Shown in pieces: positions 33,877-37,442 of a stretch of 37,442 nt of DNA. The notes beneath the pieces are model-generated. The model worked only from the letters and a program-made list of their open reading frames with translations, was not told where the DNA came from and ran no database searches. The position numbers were made by a program, and so were the translations under genes. This stretch comes from Solirubrobacterales bacterium (GTDB lineage: Bacteria; Actinomycetota; Thermoleophilia; Solirubrobacterales; 70-9), in contig JAIBCJ010000010.1 of NCBI GenBank assembly GCA_019694145.1, forward strand, positions 1-37,442. The letters are read 5' to 3'. Positions within the stretch are counted from its first letter, which is position 1. Every line of letters starts with the position of its first letter.

Positions 33877-34336
33877 ATGTCAACGCGCGACCCATTTGCC
33901 AACTTTGCCCGGATGCGCCGGGAGATGGACGAACTACTCGGCGGGACCTGGGGCCGGGCCACCTACATAAGCCGGCGGTCAAGCGGCTTTTCCCCCAACG
34001 TCGACGTGTATTACAGCGGCGATCCCCAGCGGGCGGTGGTCAAGTGCGACCTGGCCGGGATTGATCTGGGCTCGGTCGGGATCGAGGTCAGCGGACGCGA
34101 ACTGACGATCGTCGGCGAGCGGCCGGTCCAGGAAACCGAAGGCCGGGTGTATCAACAGGTCGAGATACCGACCGGGCCCTTCCGCTACGTGGTCGAACTC
34201 CAGGTCGACGTCGATTCGGAGCGGGCCACCGCCACCTATGACGACGGGGTGTTGCGGGTTGAACTGCCACTCAAGGAAGAGGCCGAGGTGACCCGGCGGG
34301 TTCCGGTCGACCGTTCCCGCAAGGGGCGCGTGATCG

Positions 34337-34344
<8 letters not shown>
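33877..34344 (+). CDS. Small heat shock protein, Hsp20/alpha-crystallin family
   Basis: An ATP-independent holdase chaperone, 155 residues. The alpha-crystallin domain (about 42-140) includes SPNVDVYYSGDPQRAVVKCDLAGIDLGSVGIEVSGRELTIVGERP and the closing ATYDDGVLRVELPLKEEAE, where the GVL motif of the family reads DGVLRVELP. A short C-terminal tail carries VTRRVPVD, close to the I/V-x-I/V contact motif. The start sits eight bases after the -10 hexamer. Its last eight bases overlap the lon start in another frame, so chaperone and protease are made from one heat-shock-type transcript. Confidence 0.93.
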
Positions 34345-36763
<2,419 letters not shown>

Positions 36764-36796
36764 GCCGGTTCGTTTTTCTTTGCAGCGGGGTACCGC

Positions 36797-36802
36797 TATT
36801 CT
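36797..36802 (+). promoter_or_regulatory. Candidate -10 element (TATTCT) of the last gene
   Basis: TATTCT lies 33 bases before ATG 36836. The resulting leader of about 27 bases carries GAGGAA near the start codon, so this gene uses a ribosome-binding site. Confidence 0.4.
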
Positions 36803-36835
36803 CGACAGACAACCATTCGATCAAGCGAGGAACAC

Positions 36836-37297
36836 ATGGGAACAGAGAACATCTCGGGTAAGGCCTCCAGGGCGTACTCGTCGGCGCGCGAGAACCAGCA
36901 TGTCCGTCGCCTGATCGAGGACGAAGAGCTTCGTGCGAGCCTGATCGCTGCCGCCGTGGCCGGTCGCAAGGCCTTTCAGCGGGTCCAGTCAAACCGGAGT
37001 TCCGCGGTCGAATCGGTGACCCAGGACAAGAAGGTGAAGAAGGAACTTTCGAGCGCGGCGGAATCGCTTCGTGATGCCGCCGACCGCCTCAAGGCGCCGC
37101 CGAAGAAGAAGCGCCACCCGATCCGCAACCTGCTCCTGGTCGGTGTCGTGACCGGCGGCCTGGTTCTGGTCTTCAGTGAGTCGGCCCGCAAGAGCCTGCT
37201 CGATGCGATCTTCGGCGCCGAGGAAGAGTTCGTCTACACCTCGACGACCTCCACCGAGACCGCCCAGACCAACGGAACCCCGGTCGGAACCGAGTAG
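36836..37297 (+). CDS. Putative membrane-anchored protein, unknown function
   Basis: 153 residues, family not recognised. The first about 100 residues are helical and charged with possible coiled-coil stretches (ENQHVRRLIEDEELRASLIAAAVAGRKAFQRV; KKELSSAAESLRDAADRLK). A Lys-rich PPKKKRHP precedes one membrane helix (NLLLVGVVTGGLVLVF, about 103-118). A short acidic, Thr-rich tail (TSTTSTETAQTNGTPVGTE) follows, probably on the outside. GAGGAA seven bases ahead gives a good ribosome site. The gene is monocistronic with its own promoter and terminator. The layout resembles small stress or envelope proteins, but no role can be assigned. Confidence 0.75.
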   Translation: MGTENISGKASRAYSSARENQHVRRLIEDEELRASLIAAAVAGRKAFQRVQSNRSSAVESVTQDKKVKKELSSAAESLRDAADRLKAPPKKKRHPIRNLLLVGVVTGGLVLVFSESARKSLLDAIFGAEEEFVYTSTTSTETAQTNGTPVGTE

Positions 37298-37319
37298 ACC
37301 CGGTTCCGCAACCAGTTTC

Positions 37320-37347
37320 AAAGGGCCCCGGGAAACCGGGGCCCTTT
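37320..37347 (+). terminator. Intrinsic terminator after the last gene
   Basis: A perfect 12-bp stem (AAAGGGCCCCGG with CCGGGGCCCTTT) closes on a GAAA tetraloop and is followed by CTCTTTG. It lies 22 bases after the stop codon at 37297. The remaining 95 bases to the window end hold short inverted repeats but no gene. Confidence 0.85.
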
Positions 37348-37442
37348 CTCTTTGCATCCTCGCCGGCGCGGAGTCTCTTCTCCGAAGAGGACGAAACTCG
37401 ACCCGCTTTCGCGGGCAATCGCGGAAACCGCGAGGTTCCATT

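Noticed and set aside
37348-37442. Inverted repeats at the window end (CCCGC/GCGGG, CGCGG/CCGCG) as an RNA gene or attachment site
   Set aside because: They are short GC-rich pairs expected by chance, and the region is cut by the window edge.

Overview
The window is high-GC, gene-dense bacterial DNA, most likely from an actinobacterium of the class Thermoleophilia (Solirubrobacterales or relatives). This is inferred from three things: paired collagen-like proteins with the N-terminal module common in that group, secreted proteins with Lys/Arg-rich Cys-containing tails, and a long (about 270 nt) SRP RNA. No 16S gene is present to confirm it.

Layout. 1-1053: end of an esterase gene and the large SRP RNA. 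1086-6740: ytoQ, a secreted two-LamG protein, a thioredoxin-fold protein, and a reverse-strand pair (GT-C-type membrane glycosyltransferase, small anchored Cys protein). 6783-9497: dnaX-ebfC-recR, opened by a 14-residue upstream ORF. 9506-11808: reverse-strand DszB-like binding protein, thioesterase and PhnA. 11874-14188: lysC-asd, entry to the aspartate-family amino acids. 14185-18026: reverse-strand formylglutamate-amidohydrolase-like enzyme, CBS protein, ArsB/NhaD permease and site-2 protease with CBS domains. 18088-20567: M28 peptidase and MFS transporter. 20525-22615: small protein and AidB-like acyl-CoA dehydrogenase (reverse). 22746-24977: icd-mdh (TCA cycle) with a terminator. 25046-27662: two collagen-like paralogues and a 2-hydroxyacid dehydrogenase. 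27711-29876: divergent fatty-acid hydroxylase and ahcY. 29877-30181: two large hairpins between convergent genes. 30182-32515: secreted GDPD-nitrilase fusion. 32758-37347: small four-Cys protein, metallo-beta-lactamase-fold enzyme with an 8-residue upstream ORF, hsp20-lon, and a membrane protein with a terminator.

The most informative pattern is in start regions. Fifteen coding starts lie 6-8 nt after a TANNNT -10 hexamer, as expected for leaderless mRNAs, and the SRP RNA has the same spacing. This grammar moves several starts, implies a CTG start for the permease, and reveals two tiny leaderless ORFs (before dnaX and before the metallo-hydrolase) whose stop overlaps the main start codon as ATGA. 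Other notable items are the GDPD-nitrilase fusion, the twin hairpins, and a DszB relative lacking the catalytic Cys. No tRNA, rRNA, CRISPR array, insertion sequence or phage gene was seen.
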